A stretch of 22,796 bases of DNA, taken from assembly GCA_945883145.1 (NCBI GenBank), contig CAMCXB010000039.1, forward strand, positions 1-22,796, in the 5' to 3' direction. The DNA comes from Bordetella parapertussis. GTDB taxonomy: Bacteria > Pseudomonadota > Gammaproteobacteria > Burkholderiales > Burkholderiaceae_D. Shown one piece after another: positions 6,773 to 14,727 of this stretch. A program made the position numbers and the translations under genes. The notes beneath the pieces were generated by a model. The model made no database searches. It saw only the letters and a program-made list of their open reading frames with translations, and was not told where the DNA came from. Every line of letters begins with the position of its first letter. Position 1 is the stretch's first letter.

Positions 6773-7039
6773 TTGAATATTCAATTTATAGGTCCTGCTT
6801 CACTAGCGATTGATGGTGGCGTAGACTTTGCTGCGAAATTAAATCATACTGATTTATTGTGTCACTTTAGTTATGAAGCGCTTGAAGATATTGATGCAGA
6901 TTCTTTTATGGGTGACGCTATTGATCATTTCACTAAACATCAATTAAAACTACTCTCTATTGCAGAGCAAAAAATTTTGAATGGACATGCGCATGACGGC
7001 AAGATTCAAATTTTTAGTAATGATTTAGTTTCAGATTAA
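6773..7039 (+). CDS. DUF1488 family small protein
   Basis: The protein has 88 residues. It starts with TTG, two bases after the previous stop, behind a good GAGGAG (6761-6766). It contains 'LLCHFSYEALED' followed by 'FTKHQLKLLSIAEQKILNG' and 'GKIQIFSNDL'. This is the DUF1488 pattern of a short beta-rich start, an 'S.EAL' motif, a helix with 'F..H...I..IA..KI' and a final strand. The function is unknown. The tight junction with the upstream gene and the 15-base gap to cytochrome b561 suggest co-transcription and possibly translational coupling. Confidence 0.75.
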   Translation: MNIQFIGPASLAIDGGVDFAAKLNHTDLLCHFSYEALEDIDADSFMGDAIDHFTKHQLKLLSIAEQKILNGHAHDGKIQIFSNDLVSD

Positions 7040-7054
7040 TTATTTAATAAAGCC

Positions 7055-7606
7055 ATGAATCATAAATACCATCCTCTTAGCCAAATCATTCATTGGTTGA
7101 CTGCCATCCTCGTTGTTATCGCTTTTGTACTTGGCCCAGAAGATGTCGATGAATTAGATAATCCTTCATTAGACTTAGGCTTACAAACCCACGAAACTCT
7201 AGGATTAGCGGTATTTGGCTTGACTGTTTTGCGATTACTATGGACACTCTTTTCACAGCGTCCTCTCGCTGTTCCTATGGCGGCTTGGATGCGAACAATC
7301 TCAAAAGTACTACAAGGCAGTTTATATTTGCTTTTAATCGCTGTGCCCCTGACCGCAATCTTAGGAACGTGGCTAGAAGGGAATGTATTAAGTCTGTTAG
7401 ATAACGTCACTATTACTTCACCTTTAAGCACTTCAGAAAATCTAGGTGAATTTTTGCTAGAACTCCATCCCACTCTAGCTGATACTCTGCTCATCTTGGC
7501 AGATATCCATGCAGCCGCGGCTTTATTTCATCATTTCATACTCAAAGATTTAGTTCTTGCTACTATGCTGCCTGAATGGTTAAGTAAGAAAAGTAGTGAT
7601 GATTAA
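7055..7606 (+). CDS. Cytochrome b561 family membrane protein
   Basis: The protein has 183 residues and is a four-helix di-haem b cytochrome of the bacterial CybB type. It moves electrons within the inner membrane, in some members from ubiquinol to superoxide. Histidines that can bind haem are in place: H13 in 'IIHW' (helix 1), H46 in 'QTHETLG' (helix 2), and H152, H159 and H160 in 'DIHAAAALFHHFILKD' (helix 4). The last block is nearly identical to that of E. coli CybB. Helices lie at about 10-27, 47-66, 88-107 and 141-163. It is the third gene of the operon. An acidic loop (29-40) after helix 1 is unusual for the family but not disruptive. Confidence 0.9.
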   Translation: MNHKYHPLSQIIHWLTAILVVIAFVLGPEDVDELDNPSLDLGLQTHETLGLAVFGLTVLRLLWTLFSQRPLAVPMAAWMRTISKVLQGSLYLLLIAVPLTAILGTWLEGNVLSLLDNVTITSPLSTSENLGEFLLELHPTLADTLLILADIHAAAALFHHFILKDLVLATMLPEWLSKKSSDD

Positions 7607-7627
7607 TAAAATTACAAAACGGTTCGT

Positions 7628-8524
7628 ATGGATGATTTAATCGATAACTCAGTAGCAGAAGCCCGCAATAAACAGTTGGCTGCCTATAAAAGCACCCTAG
7701 TCAGTGTGTTCGTCAATATTGGGCTCACCATTACCCAGATCTTTACTGGCTTGTATGCCGGTTCTCAAGGCTTAATCGCGGACGGTATTCATTCTTTAAC
7801 TGATTTGGTGGCAGACTTTGTTGTGCTCCTCACCAACCACCACAGCGGTAAAGAAGCGGATGATGATCATCATTATGGACATCAGCGCTATGAAACTGCA
7901 GCCTCATTATTTTTAGGCGCATCGCTGTTAGTAGTTGGGCTAGGTATGTTGTGGCGAGCGGGTGAAAAAGTCATCGAACCACCGCCTTTAGGTCAGATTC
8001 AAGTTACTGCTCTGTATGTCGCTATCGCAGCTTTAATTATTAAAGAACTGCTGTTTCGCTATATGTTGGTAGTGGCTACAAAGGTGCGCTCTTCTATGCT
8101 GGTAGCAAATGCATGGCATGCACGTTCAGATGCAGCTTCTTCTTTTGTAGTTGCTGTCGGTATTGCGGGCGCCTTATTAGGCTTTCCTATTTTAGATTCA
8201 GTCGGTGCTTTAATTGTTGGCTTAATGATTGCACGAACTGGCTGGCAATTTGGATGGAACGCGTTACATGATTTAATGGATAGATCAGCAACCGAAGAAG
8301 AAAATTTAAAAATCCAAGAAATCATTCTCACCACTGAGGGCGTCAAAGGTTTACATGAACTCAGAACCCGCAAAACGGGCGACATGATTTTAGTAGATGT
8401 ACATATCGAAGTGGATCATGCAATCACGGTTCAACAAGGTCATGATATTGCTTTATCAGCTAGAAATAGAATCATGAAAGAATTACCCGTATTAGATGTG
8501 ATGACACATTTAGATCCTATTTAA
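7628..8524 (+). CDS. Cation diffusion facilitator (CDF) metal exporter
   Basis: The protein has 298 residues, the usual FieF-like length, and exports divalent metal in exchange for protons. The metal site inside the membrane is visible: H55 and D59 in 'DGIHSLTD' (helix 2) with H164 and D168 in 'HARSD' (helix 5). This 2His-2Asp set is associated with zinc preference, while FieF itself has a DxxxD in helix 2. A His/Asp-rich loop 'DDDHHYGHQRYE' (78-89) matches the second cytoplasmic site. The C-terminal domain carries 'LHELRTRKTGDMILVDVHIEVD'. It is the last gene of the operon and ends at a bidirectional terminator. The substrate (Zn, Fe or Mn) is inference. Confidence 0.92.
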   Translation: MDDLIDNSVAEARNKQLAAYKSTLVSVFVNIGLTITQIFTGLYAGSQGLIADGIHSLTDLVADFVVLLTNHHSGKEADDDHHYGHQRYETAASLFLGASLLVVGLGMLWRAGEKVIEPPPLGQIQVTALYVAIAALIIKELLFRYMLVVATKVRSSMLVANAWHARSDAASSFVVAVGIAGALLGFPILDSVGALIVGLMIARTGWQFGWNALHDLMDRSATEEENLKIQEIILTTEGVKGLHELRTRKTGDMILVDVHIEVDHAITVQQGHDIALSARNRIMKELPVLDVMTHLDPI

Positions 8525-8548
8525 TTTTATTATTAAGCAATCACCAAA

Positions 8549-8585
8549 TAAAAAGCCTCAATAATTTTTTGTTGAGGCTTTTTTC
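8549..8585. terminator. Bidirectional rho-independent terminator
   Basis: AAAAGCCTCAA (8551-8561) pairs with TTGAGGCTTTT (8572-8582) around a 10-base loop. The plus strand continues into Ts, and the minus strand reads GGCTTTTTATTT. It lies between the convergent CDF gene and the broken flavodoxin gene. Confidence 0.88.
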
Positions 8586-8642
8586 TATTACTAACCTACC
8601 CAAGCTAACAATTGCTTGTATAAGTTTTACTTCATAGACTAT

Positions 8643-9194
8643 TTACTTGAAGCGAGCTGTTGTTGTCGCTACACGTTGACCAAATAATTTTGCAGTTTCT
8701 AAATCGCCTGACAGCATTTCTTCTGGACTTGAGTCAGAAGGTGATTGCGCCATTGCACCAGCAAATGAACCAACATAGTTCACATCATTACGCTGTGCTG
8801 CTTTAGAGTTGCTCGGCATGAGACCAGTACCAACCCAGATTCCGCTGTGTTGCATAGCGAGTGTAATGAAATAATGTAATGTTGAATGCTTGTCGCCATT
8901 CATGGTTGCACTATTGGTAAAGCCTGCAAAAATTTTGTCTTTCCATGTTTGTGTAAACCAAGCTTTAGAAGAAGCATCTGCAAATTTTTTTTATTGCCAA
9001 GTAACAGAACCCATATAAGTTGGGCTGCCAAAAATAATAGCATCAGCTTTATTCAAGGTTTCCCAGTCGCTATCCGACAAATTACCTTCTGCATCAATTG
9101 CAACCAGTGTTGCGCCTGCACCTGCCGCAACAGATTCAGCCATGCGCTTGGTGTGACCGTAGCCAGAGTGATAAACAACAGCGATATGTGACAT
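8643..9194 (-). pseudogene. Flavodoxin/NADPH-dependent FMN reductase family gene with an in-frame TAA
   Basis: A continuous frame of 183 codons is interrupted only by TAA at 8991-8993 (codon 68). Before it are 67 residues with the FMN-phosphate loop 'HSGYGHTK' (9-16) and 'IFGSPTYMGSVTWQ'. After it the frame resumes at once as 'KKFADASSKAWFTQTWKDK' and continues with 'TNSATMNGDKHSTL', 'GSFAGAMAQSPSD' and 'SGDLETAKLFGQRVA', all typical of WrbA-like flavoproteins. The frame does not shift, so a substitution is more likely than a homopolymer miscall, although the TAA abuts an eight-base A run. The N-terminal piece has a good AAAGAGAG site. The product, if made, lacks most of the flavin pocket. 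Recent inactivation is the simplest reading. Confidence 0.85.
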
Positions 9195-9222
9195 AGACTC
9201 TCTTTAGTAAGTTTTAAAAAAT

Positions 9223-10935
9223 TTAAACAAATAATTTATCATAAGCGAGCAATAAAGTTTGATGCATAGCGCTCCCCTCCATATCGACACCTAAGTCAAG
9301 CAAACCAAAATAACGCTCTGTGCGATTGAGTAAAGCCTCTGCCTGTCGCACTGTCGCTTCACCAAACATGAGATTTAATGAGCGGCGATAATTTTCAATC
9401 TCATCAAGCTTGATAAGATTTTCTAAACAACGATAGACCAAGCGTCGTGCAGGTTGCATTTGTTGATAATGATGTATCCAATCACAGCCCTCCAAGATAG
9501 CTTCTTCATCGCCAATCGCGCAGGCTAATAATGTTTTAAGCTCACCTATACGCAATTCTTTCCAAGTGGTGCCAACTGGAATTGCTAGTCCTAATATCTC
9601 CCACAGTGGTCGCTCATCATTCAAGTTAGAAGTCTGCAAATCAGCTAACAATTCTGCAGCTTCTTGATCGGAGAGCTGAGACAATCTCACTAATGCAGGG
9701 CGGAGCTTATTACCTACACTATTGTTTTCCCATTCCAGATCTTCAACTGGATAAATTTCTGACATGCCCGGCACTAAAATGCGGCAACTGTATGCACCTT
9801 GCTCTTCAAAATCAGCAATATAAATATCTTTGCCTTCTTCATGGATACAGTTACATAGCCACGCATAATCTTCTGCAGTCGTATTACTAAAATTCCAATC
9901 TGCGAAAGGGAAGTCAGGTGTGTCACTTAAAAAATTCCAACTAATGACACCACTAGAATCAACGAAGTGAATTTCTAAATTAGAGACGGCAGTAATTTCA
10001 TCCATATCAAAACCCGGCTCTGGGAAATTCTCGAGTGACTCTAATGCACGCCCTTGCAACAATTCTGTCAACGCGCGTTCTAATGCCACTTCAAAACGTG
10101 GATGCGCGCCAAAGCTCGCAAAACATCCTTGGTCTTTAGGATGCAGTAGCGTCACATTCATCACCGGATAGCGTCCACCCAAAGAAGCGTCTCTGACTAA
10201 GATACCGAAACCGGCTTCACGCAAACCTTTGATACCCGCTGCAATTCCTGGGTAACGAGCAATCACTGCATCCGGCACTTCTGGCAAACACAGACCTTCA
10301 CTGATGATGCGATATTTAATATGGCGCTCAAAAATTTCAGACAGCGCCTGACTACGCGCTTCCATCATGGTGTTACCTGCTGCCATACCATTACTGACAT
10401 AGAGATTACCTATGATATTGACCGGTATCCAAGTCTGAGCGCCATCACGTAAACGCTGATAGGGCAAAGTACAGATGCCACGCTCCACATTCCCTGAATT
10501 TAAATCCACCAGTACATGATCTGGAATCTCGCTATCAGGGTTATAGAAAGCATGCAACTCGGGATTAAGCATTTCCTTAGGCCAGCTACCGTCTTGTGAC
10601 AAAGGGAACCAACGCTCTTGGGGATAGTGCACAAAAGGTTTATTGGCACGCGTGTGGCCTAAATAAAAATGCGTCCAAAAATAATGCGTCCCTAATCGCT
10701 CAAAAAACTCACCAAGAGCACTGGCACGCGCGGCTAACTGTGTAGCACCCTTACCATTGGCAAACAGCATGTTGCATTCACGATCGCGCACATGAACTGA
10801 CCAGATAGACTCGACCGGATTCAACCAAGAGGATTCATCCAAATGAAATCCACGTGCAGCGAGTTTTTGCTGCATAGTCGCTATGGTGGATTCTAATGAG
10901 GCGTCTTTGCCAGGAATAAAGCTTTCGGTTTGCAT
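9223..10935 (-). CDS. ycaO: YcaO, factor in ribosomal protein S12 beta-methylthiolation
   Basis: The protein is colinear with E. coli YcaO. I chose the ATG at 10935 (570 residues) because the family begins 'M.QTFIPGKDA.LE' and here MQTESFIPGKDASLES follows. An upstream ATG at 11004 would add 23 residues with no better site. The ATP/Mg-binding glutamates of the YcaO fold are visible in 'ASALGEFFER' (E76, E79) and 'ARSQALSEIFER' (E192, E200, E203). The core blocks 'NIIGNLYVSNGMAAGNT' and 'CFASFGAHPRFEVALERALTELLQGR' are conserved. The last 150 residues form the helical repeat region. In E. coli the protein assists RimO in modifying S12; no rimO is in this window. It is monocistronic. Confidence 0.93.
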   Translation of the reverse strand: MQTESFIPGKDASLESTIATMQQKLAARGFHLDESSWLNPVESIWSVHVRDRECNMLFANGKGATQLAARASALGEFFERLGTHYFWTHFYLGHTRANKPFVHYPQERWFPLSQDGSWPKEMLNPELHAFYNPDSEIPDHVLVDLNSGNVERGICTLPYQRLRDGAQTWIPVNIIGNLYVSNGMAAGNTMMEARSQALSEIFERHIKYRIISEGLCLPEVPDAVIARYPGIAAGIKGLREAGFGILVRDASLGGRYPVMNVTLLHPKDQGCFASFGAHPRFEVALERALTELLQGRALESLENFPEPGFDMDEITAVSNLEIHFVDSSGVISWNFLSDTPDFPFADWNFSNTTAEDYAWLCNCIHEEGKDIYIADFEEQGAYSCRILVPGMSEIYPVEDLEWENNSVGNKLRPALVRLSQLSDQEAAELLADLQTSNLNDERPLWEILGLAIPVGTTWKELRIGELKTLLACAIGDEEAILEGCDWIHHYQQMQPARRLVYRCLENLIKLDEIENYRRSLNLMFGEATVRQAEALLNRTERYFGLLDLGVDMEGSAMHQTLLLAYDKLFV

Positions 10936-11178
10936 AATCGTGAGGAAATAAATTGAGAAGTCCCGCAGCATAGCGCATCCAATGAGCCAAGCTTGTTTTT
11001 TCATTGCCTGTATTTCAGCTCTGATCCAAGGATGACAATAAGCTTTTTATATGACTGCATTATTTAGAAGCTGATCCAATTACAATACTCAATATAGCGA
11101 TCTGTTATTTCAACATCAGTTTTCGTATTTACGTAGTATTTTGGTAATTTAATTCTTGAATTAAGGGCGACTATTTTC

Positions 11179-11685
11179 ATGACTATTTCTATGTTTCAGG
11201 CCAGCGTGCCACGCTTGATCAATGCTTTAAATAATTTATCGCATATTCTCGATAAAGCGCAGGCGCATATCGATGCGAAAAAAATTGATGCCAGTGCTTT
11301 AATTCAATTTCGTTTGTATCCAGATATGCTTAATTTCACCCGCCAAGTTCAAATCGCGAGTGATACGGCTAAGGGTGTTGTTGCCAGACTGGCAGGGGTT
11401 GAGATTCCCGCTTATGAAGATAATGAGCAGTCGATTGCCGATCTCAAAGCAAGAATTGCAAAAACAATCGCATTCATTGAGGGCTTTAAGCCTGATCAAA
11501 TCGATGGCACAGAAGATAAAGATATTATTACTAAACGCGGCGAGAAAGAAACCCATTACAAAGGCATGCAATTTTTATTAGGTCACGCAATTCCGAATGT
11601 CTATTTTCATACCACGACTGCTTATGCTATTTTGCGTCACAACGGCGTTGAAGTAGGTAAGCGCGATTATCTCGGCAATCCTTAA
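11179..11685 (+). CDS. DUF1993 family protein
   Basis: The protein has 168 residues and is predicted soluble and helical, with no signal peptide or membrane segment. It starts MTISMFQASVPRLINALNNL and contains 'RLYPDMLNFTRQVQIASDTAKGV', a 'GMQFLLGHAIPNVYFHTTTAYAILRHNGV' block and the end 'GKRDYLG'. This is the DUF1993 pattern, a four-helix bundle distantly like DinB-fold proteins with conserved histidines. The biochemical role is unknown. AAGGG (11163-11167) is about 11 bases from the ATG, rather far. A palindrome TTAATTC-TT-GAATTAA (11149-11164) overlaps the ribosome-binding region and could modulate translation or bind a regulator. It is monocistronic. Confidence 0.85.
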   Translation: MTISMFQASVPRLINALNNLSHILDKAQAHIDAKKIDASALIQFRLYPDMLNFTRQVQIASDTAKGVVARLAGVEIPAYEDNEQSIADLKARIAKTIAFIEGFKPDQIDGTEDKDIITKRGEKETHYKGMQFLLGHAIPNVYFHTTTAYAILRHNGVEVGKRDYLGNP

Positions 11686-11704
11686 TTTGCATTGAACAGT
11701 ACGA

Positions 11705-11740
11705 GCTTCTCTGGATGATAAGCCTCAGAGAAGCGTCTTT
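11705..11740 (+). terminator. Terminator-like hairpin after the DUF1993 gene
   Basis: GCTTCTCTG (11705-11713) pairs perfectly with CAGAGAAGC (11726-11734) around a 12-base loop, 20 bases after the stop codon. The following GTCTTT is a poor T tract, so termination efficiency is uncertain. Confidence 0.55.
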
Positions 11741-11900
11741 AAGCTATAAACGATACGCTATGAAATTTAATCAGTTCATTGATCACATACAACCCAGACT
11801 GTATGCAGCAATCATCTATCTATCTGATAGCTTGCTAGATGACCCTGCTTATCTCGCTATAATTTTTTCTTAGATTTTTTATAAAACATCATTTGTATTC

Positions 11901-12230
11901 ATGCTGTATCTACTTAAAACTCTCATCGCAGCGATTGTTATCGTATTGACGACTGAACTCAGTAAGCGCAGCACTTCACTGGCGGCGTTATTACTTGCCT
12001 TACCTATCGTCTCTGTGACTAGCTTTATTTGGATTTATTGTGAAACGCAAGATAAAACAAAAATCGCGGAGTTAAGCGCAGAAACATTTTGGTATGTGAT
12101 TCCCTCATTACCTATGTTTTTATTATTTAGCTGGTTGTTGAGACATGATGTGAACTTCTTTATTGCTTTGCTTGCTTGCTGTGCTTTAACCGCAGCTTTA
12201 TTTGGTGTGGTACGATATTTCCAAACTTAG
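11901..12230 (+). CDS. DUF3147 family small membrane protein
   Basis: The protein has 109 residues in four hydrophobic segments, at about 4-20, 26-46, 64-81 and 85-105. They are joined by short charged loops such as 'TTELSKRS' and 'CETQDKTKIAELS'. The sequence 'LALPIVSVTSFIWIYCETQD....I..LS..TFWYVIPSLPMFL' fits DUF3147, a family of small proteins predicted to span the inner membrane and of unknown function. The ribosome-binding site is poor. The preceding 215 bases hold only the hairpin of the upstream gene and a doubtful 37-codon frame. No partner gene is nearby. The stop codon is TAG. Confidence 0.8.
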   Translation: MLYLLKTLIAAIVIVLTTELSKRSTSLAALLLALPIVSVTSFIWIYCETQDKTKIAELSAETFWYVIPSLPMFLLFSWLLRHDVNFFIALLACCALTAALFGVVRYFQT

Positions 12231-12435
12231 TTTTAAATCCATAGCATTACAAACTATTGAAATACACCGTGATTATTTTTTATTTTTTTCCCACAGACTC
12301 AAGAAGGACACAAAAGTTAAAAGCACACGACTTGGCGCAACATCAGATAGCCATGAAGTCGATTGTAAAATAGATGCAGATAATTTCACGTTAAAAGCAT
12401 CGTTTCTTAAAAAAGCTTAGTTGCTAAGTCATCTA

Positions 12436-13122
12436 ATGAACCAACTTATTTTGATGCGTAATGTATGCAAGCTAATCATTATTTCATTGGCTTTAACTTC
12501 ATCCTATGCCGAAGCAGTTGTTGAATTACGCAATCAAGAAATGACTGAATGCTCAGAAGGAGAAATTAAAACTTGGGAAGATAATCGCGATACTGCTGCA
12601 AAATTTTCTCCTATTGTGTTTTACTATGACCATACAGGCGCACCTGCTTGGTTTAGCGAAAAACAAGTTTCAGAACTTATAGAGCGTGCAGCTAGTGCAT
12701 GGTCGCAATGCGGCATACCGGCATTGGTTGTCACTAAAAATAATAAAACTAATCAATCAGCCGGCATAGTAAAAATTGATTGGGATGTCGCTGGTAGTCG
12801 GGGTAATTTTGGCTTAGCCAATCTCACGCAAAATCAGCTCTCTCTAGGATCAGCTGCTTTTCAATTACTCAATCAACGCAATCCTAAACATAATGCGTCG
12901 GAGACTTTACAAATGGTGTTGTCGCATGAAATGGGCCATTTTTACGGCATGATGGCGCACTCACGACGCTGCATTGATGTGCTGTCTTACTATCATGATG
13001 GCAAAGGCGGTCAGTGCTTTTCTCGCTTCCCAGATATCATTAGAAAATTTCCTGAGTACCGCTCAACTCTTCCTACAGCGTGTGATATTCAGCGCTGCAA
13101 AATCTTAAATCGCAAAGACTAA
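12436..13122 (+). CDS. Exported metzincin-like zinc metalloprotease with irregular zinc motif
   Basis: I take the ATG at 12436 (228 residues). TTG 12421 and ATG 12454 are alternatives, and none has a clear ribosome-binding site. A signal peptide ends at about 'SSYAEA' (22-27). The catalytic motif is HEMGHFYGMMAHS (164-176). Metzincins such as matrixins have HExxHxxGxxH, but here the third histidine is one residue later because of an extra methionine coded by ATG ATG (12949-12954). The following 'DVLSYY' (181-186) sits where the Met-turn should be but has Leu for Met. Six cysteines in the mature part could form three disulfides. I infer a secreted or periplasmic protease or a degenerate relative. 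It runs convergently into apt with only 13 bases between. Confidence 0.72.
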   Translation: MNQLILMRNVCKLIIISLALTSSYAEAVVELRNQEMTECSEGEIKTWEDNRDTAAKFSPIVFYYDHTGAPAWFSEKQVSELIERAASAWSQCGIPALVVTKNNKTNQSAGIVKIDWDVAGSRGNFGLANLTQNQLSLGSAAFQLLNQRNPKHNASETLQMVLSHEMGHFYGMMAHSRRCIDVLSYYHDGKGGQCFSRFPDIIRKFPEYRSTLPTACDIQRCKILNRKD

Positions 13123-13135
13123 TCGTATTTCTATT

Positions 13136-13669
13136 TTAGATTTTTAATAAAGACTTTACTGGTATAGCAGCTTGCACTAATCGCTGATTGCCTTGTAATG
13201 CTTCGATTTCTAATAAAACTATTGCACCCGCTACGATTGCATTCGCTTGTTTTACTAAATTCGCTGCTGCGATTAAGGTACCACCTGTAGCAAGTACATC
13301 ATCGACAATAAGCACTCTAGATTGAGGACGTATTAGGTTTTGCTGTATCTCGAGACTATCTGATCCATATTCCAAACCATAGCTTTCAGAATAAACTGAA
13401 CCGGGTAATTTGTTTGGCTTACGCGCTAATATCAATCCTGCATTTGCTAGTGGACTTAAGGCGGCAGCAAAAATAAATCCGCGTGACTCAACGCCTAATA
13501 GATAATCATATTCACAAAACAAGCTGAGGTCATATAATGCTTGATTGGCAAATGAAAATGCAGCTTTGTCGGCTAGTAAAGGTGAGATATCTTTAAAGCT
13601 AATACCAGGCTTAGGAAAGTCTGGAACCGTTGATAAATAATTTAATAAATTCACAATAAAATGACCCAT
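13136..13669 (-). CDS. apt: Adenine phosphoribosyltransferase
   Basis: The enzyme converts adenine and PRPP to AMP and pyrophosphate in cytoplasmic purine salvage. Its 177 residues match the family length. Visible motifs are 'VPDFPKPGISFKDISPLL' near the N-terminus, 'GVESRGFIF' (59-67), the loop 'RKPNKLPG' (83-90) and the PRPP motif 'VLIVDDVLATGGTL' (119-132). The ATG at 13669 lies inside the first codons of the divergent nucleosidase gene, so the two genes overlap by nine bases at their 5' ends. A GTG at 13654 is an alternative start that removes the overlap. The upstream TAAAGA is a weak ribosome-binding site. The neighbour probably releases adenine that this enzyme recycles. Confidence 0.94.
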   Translation of the reverse strand: MGHFIVNLLNYLSTVPDFPKPGISFKDISPLLADKAAFSFANQALYDLSLFCEYDYLLGVESRGFIFAAALSPLANAGLILARKPNKLPGSVYSESYGLEYGSDSLEIQQNLIRPQSRVLIVDDVLATGGTLIAAANLVKQANAIVAGAIVLLEIEALQGNQRLVQAAIPVKSLLKI

Positions 13670-14218
13670 TCTTTAGTTGTAATTGCCGCTCTAGAAAGTG
13701 AAATTAAAGCACACTCACTGCCTAATCATATTCCTATTGTTTATTCAGGAATAGGAAAAATCAATGCTGCGATCGCTACCTTTCAAGCGATTCAGCTCTA
13801 TCAGCCACAGCTGATTATTAATTTTGGCACAGTCGGTAAAATCAATCCCACTCTTTCAGGCTTGGTGACGATTAATAAAGTTATACAACGCGACATTAGC
13901 GCTGAACCATTGGCTCCACGCGGCATAGTACCTTTATCTACTAAGCCGAATGAATTTATAGTAGACGCACATGGCTATGTCTGTGGCACTGGCGATAACT
14001 TTGTGACACAGCACGATCCTTGGCTAATAGAACAAGGAGTGGATGTGGTTGACATGGAGTTGTTCGCTATTGCAGCAATTTCGTTTGAACATAATATCAA
14101 TTGGATTTCTTATAAATTTATTTCTGATGCAGCCAATGAAGAATCTGCACATGAGTGGTCAAGCAAAGTAAATCATGGAGAAGATTTATTCTTAGAAAAA
14201 TTAAAACATCATCTTTAA
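13661..14218 (+). CDS. MTA/SAH nucleosidase-like protein (phosphorylase superfamily)
   Basis: The protein has 185 residues, shorter than the roughly 230 of E. coli MTA/SAH nucleosidase, mainly through missing N-terminal strands and loops. All key catalytic positions of that enzyme appear: the glutamate of 'ALESEI' (E14, equivalent to E12), 'YSGIGKINAA', 'VDMELFAIA' with M132 and E133 (the ribose-binding pair) and 'FISDAANE' with D156 (equivalent to the catalytic D197). Such enzymes cleave 5'-methylthioadenosine and S-adenosylhomocysteine to adenine. The exact substrate cannot be told. The start overlaps that of the divergent apt gene, and there is no ribosome-binding site within 15 bases, so the message may be leaderless or have a very short leader. 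Confidence 0.82.
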   Translation: MTHSLVVIAALESEIKAHSLPNHIPIVYSGIGKINAAIATFQAIQLYQPQLIINFGTVGKINPTLSGLVTINKVIQRDISAEPLAPRGIVPLSTKPNEFIVDAHGYVCGTGDNFVTQHDPWLIEQGVDVVDMELFAIAAISFEHNINWISYKFISDAANEESAHEWSSKVNHGEDLFLEKLKHHL

Positions 14219-14277
14219 TCAGCACTCTTATTTGATTATGTAGAACGTTAGCCTTATTTCAAAACTATCTATCGCTC

Positions 14278-14727
14278 ATGCCTTCACAATTGCTACGGTT
14301 TTTTATGAACATCTGGCCACCTTTTTTGGGTGCCGGAATAAAAATTCTTACTTTATCTAAAGACTATCGCTATGCAATGGTTAGGCTGCGTATGGGAATT
14401 TTTAATCGCAATATAGTAGGTGTACATTTTGGCGGCAGCTTGTTCGCTATGACCGATCCTTTTTTTATGATTATGGTGCAACATAATCTTGGTAAAGAAT
14501 ATGTGGTTTGGGATAGAGCAGCAAAAATTGATTTTGTTAAGCCAGGTAGAGGCAATGTATATGCAGAGTTTAGTATGAGTGAACAACAGCTAGTAGAATT
14601 AAAGTCTGCTGCTCAGCATGGTGCGAAAGTATTACGTGACTTCACTGTTGAAGTTAAAGATAGCAGTGGAGAGATAGTAGCGATCATTATAAAAACGCTA
14701 TATGTAAGACAAAAGCGTAAGATGTGA
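14278..14727 (+). CDS. DUF4442 hotdog-fold protein, thioesterase-like
   Basis: The protein has 149 residues and begins 'LLRFFMNIWPPFLGAGIKI', followed by a strand-rich domain. It includes 'VRLRMGIFNRNIVGVHFGGSLFAMTDPFFMIMV', 'VVWDRAAKIDFVKPGRGNVYAEF' and 'FTVEVKDSSGEIVAIIIKTLYV'. This layout fits DUF4442, a branch of the hotdog thioesterase superfamily (related to the YiiD C-terminal domain). The central 'GVHFGGSLFAMTD' corresponds to the helix that carries the active-site region. The substrate is unknown, presumably an acyl-CoA or acyl-ACP. No ribosome-binding site precedes the ATG. It follows the nucleosidase gene by 59 bases and may share its transcript. Confidence 0.8.
   Translation: MPSQLLRFFMNIWPPFLGAGIKILTLSKDYRYAMVRLRMGIFNRNIVGVHFGGSLFAMTDPFFMIMVQHNLGKEYVVWDRAAKIDFVKPGRGNVYAEFSMSEQQLVELKSAAQHGAKVLRDFTVEVKDSSGEIVAIIIKTLYVRQKRKM

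Noticed and set aside
7090..7494. 134-codon antisense frame inside the cytochrome b561 gene
   Set aside because: It is a shadow of a strongly supported gene, and its translation has no family features. The antisense frame inside the CDF gene (8059-8385) was rejected for the same reason.
8991..8993. Programmed recoding at the TAA in the flavodoxin gene
   Set aside because: TAA is not a selenocysteine or pyrrolysine codon, no frameshift is needed to continue, and no recoding signal is evident. A nonsense mutation or sequence error is simpler.
11760..11873. 37-codon ATG frame between the DUF1993 and DUF3147 genes
   Set aside because: No ribosome-binding site, no recognisable motif, and such short frames are expected by chance in AT-rich sequence.
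12202..12420. 72-codon frame overlapping the end of the DUF3147 gene and continuing through the gap
   Set aside because: Its GTG start lies inside the upstream gene, no ribosome-binding site or internal ATG is found, and no family resemblance is visible. The second half looks faintly protein-like, so a decayed gene cannot be excluded.
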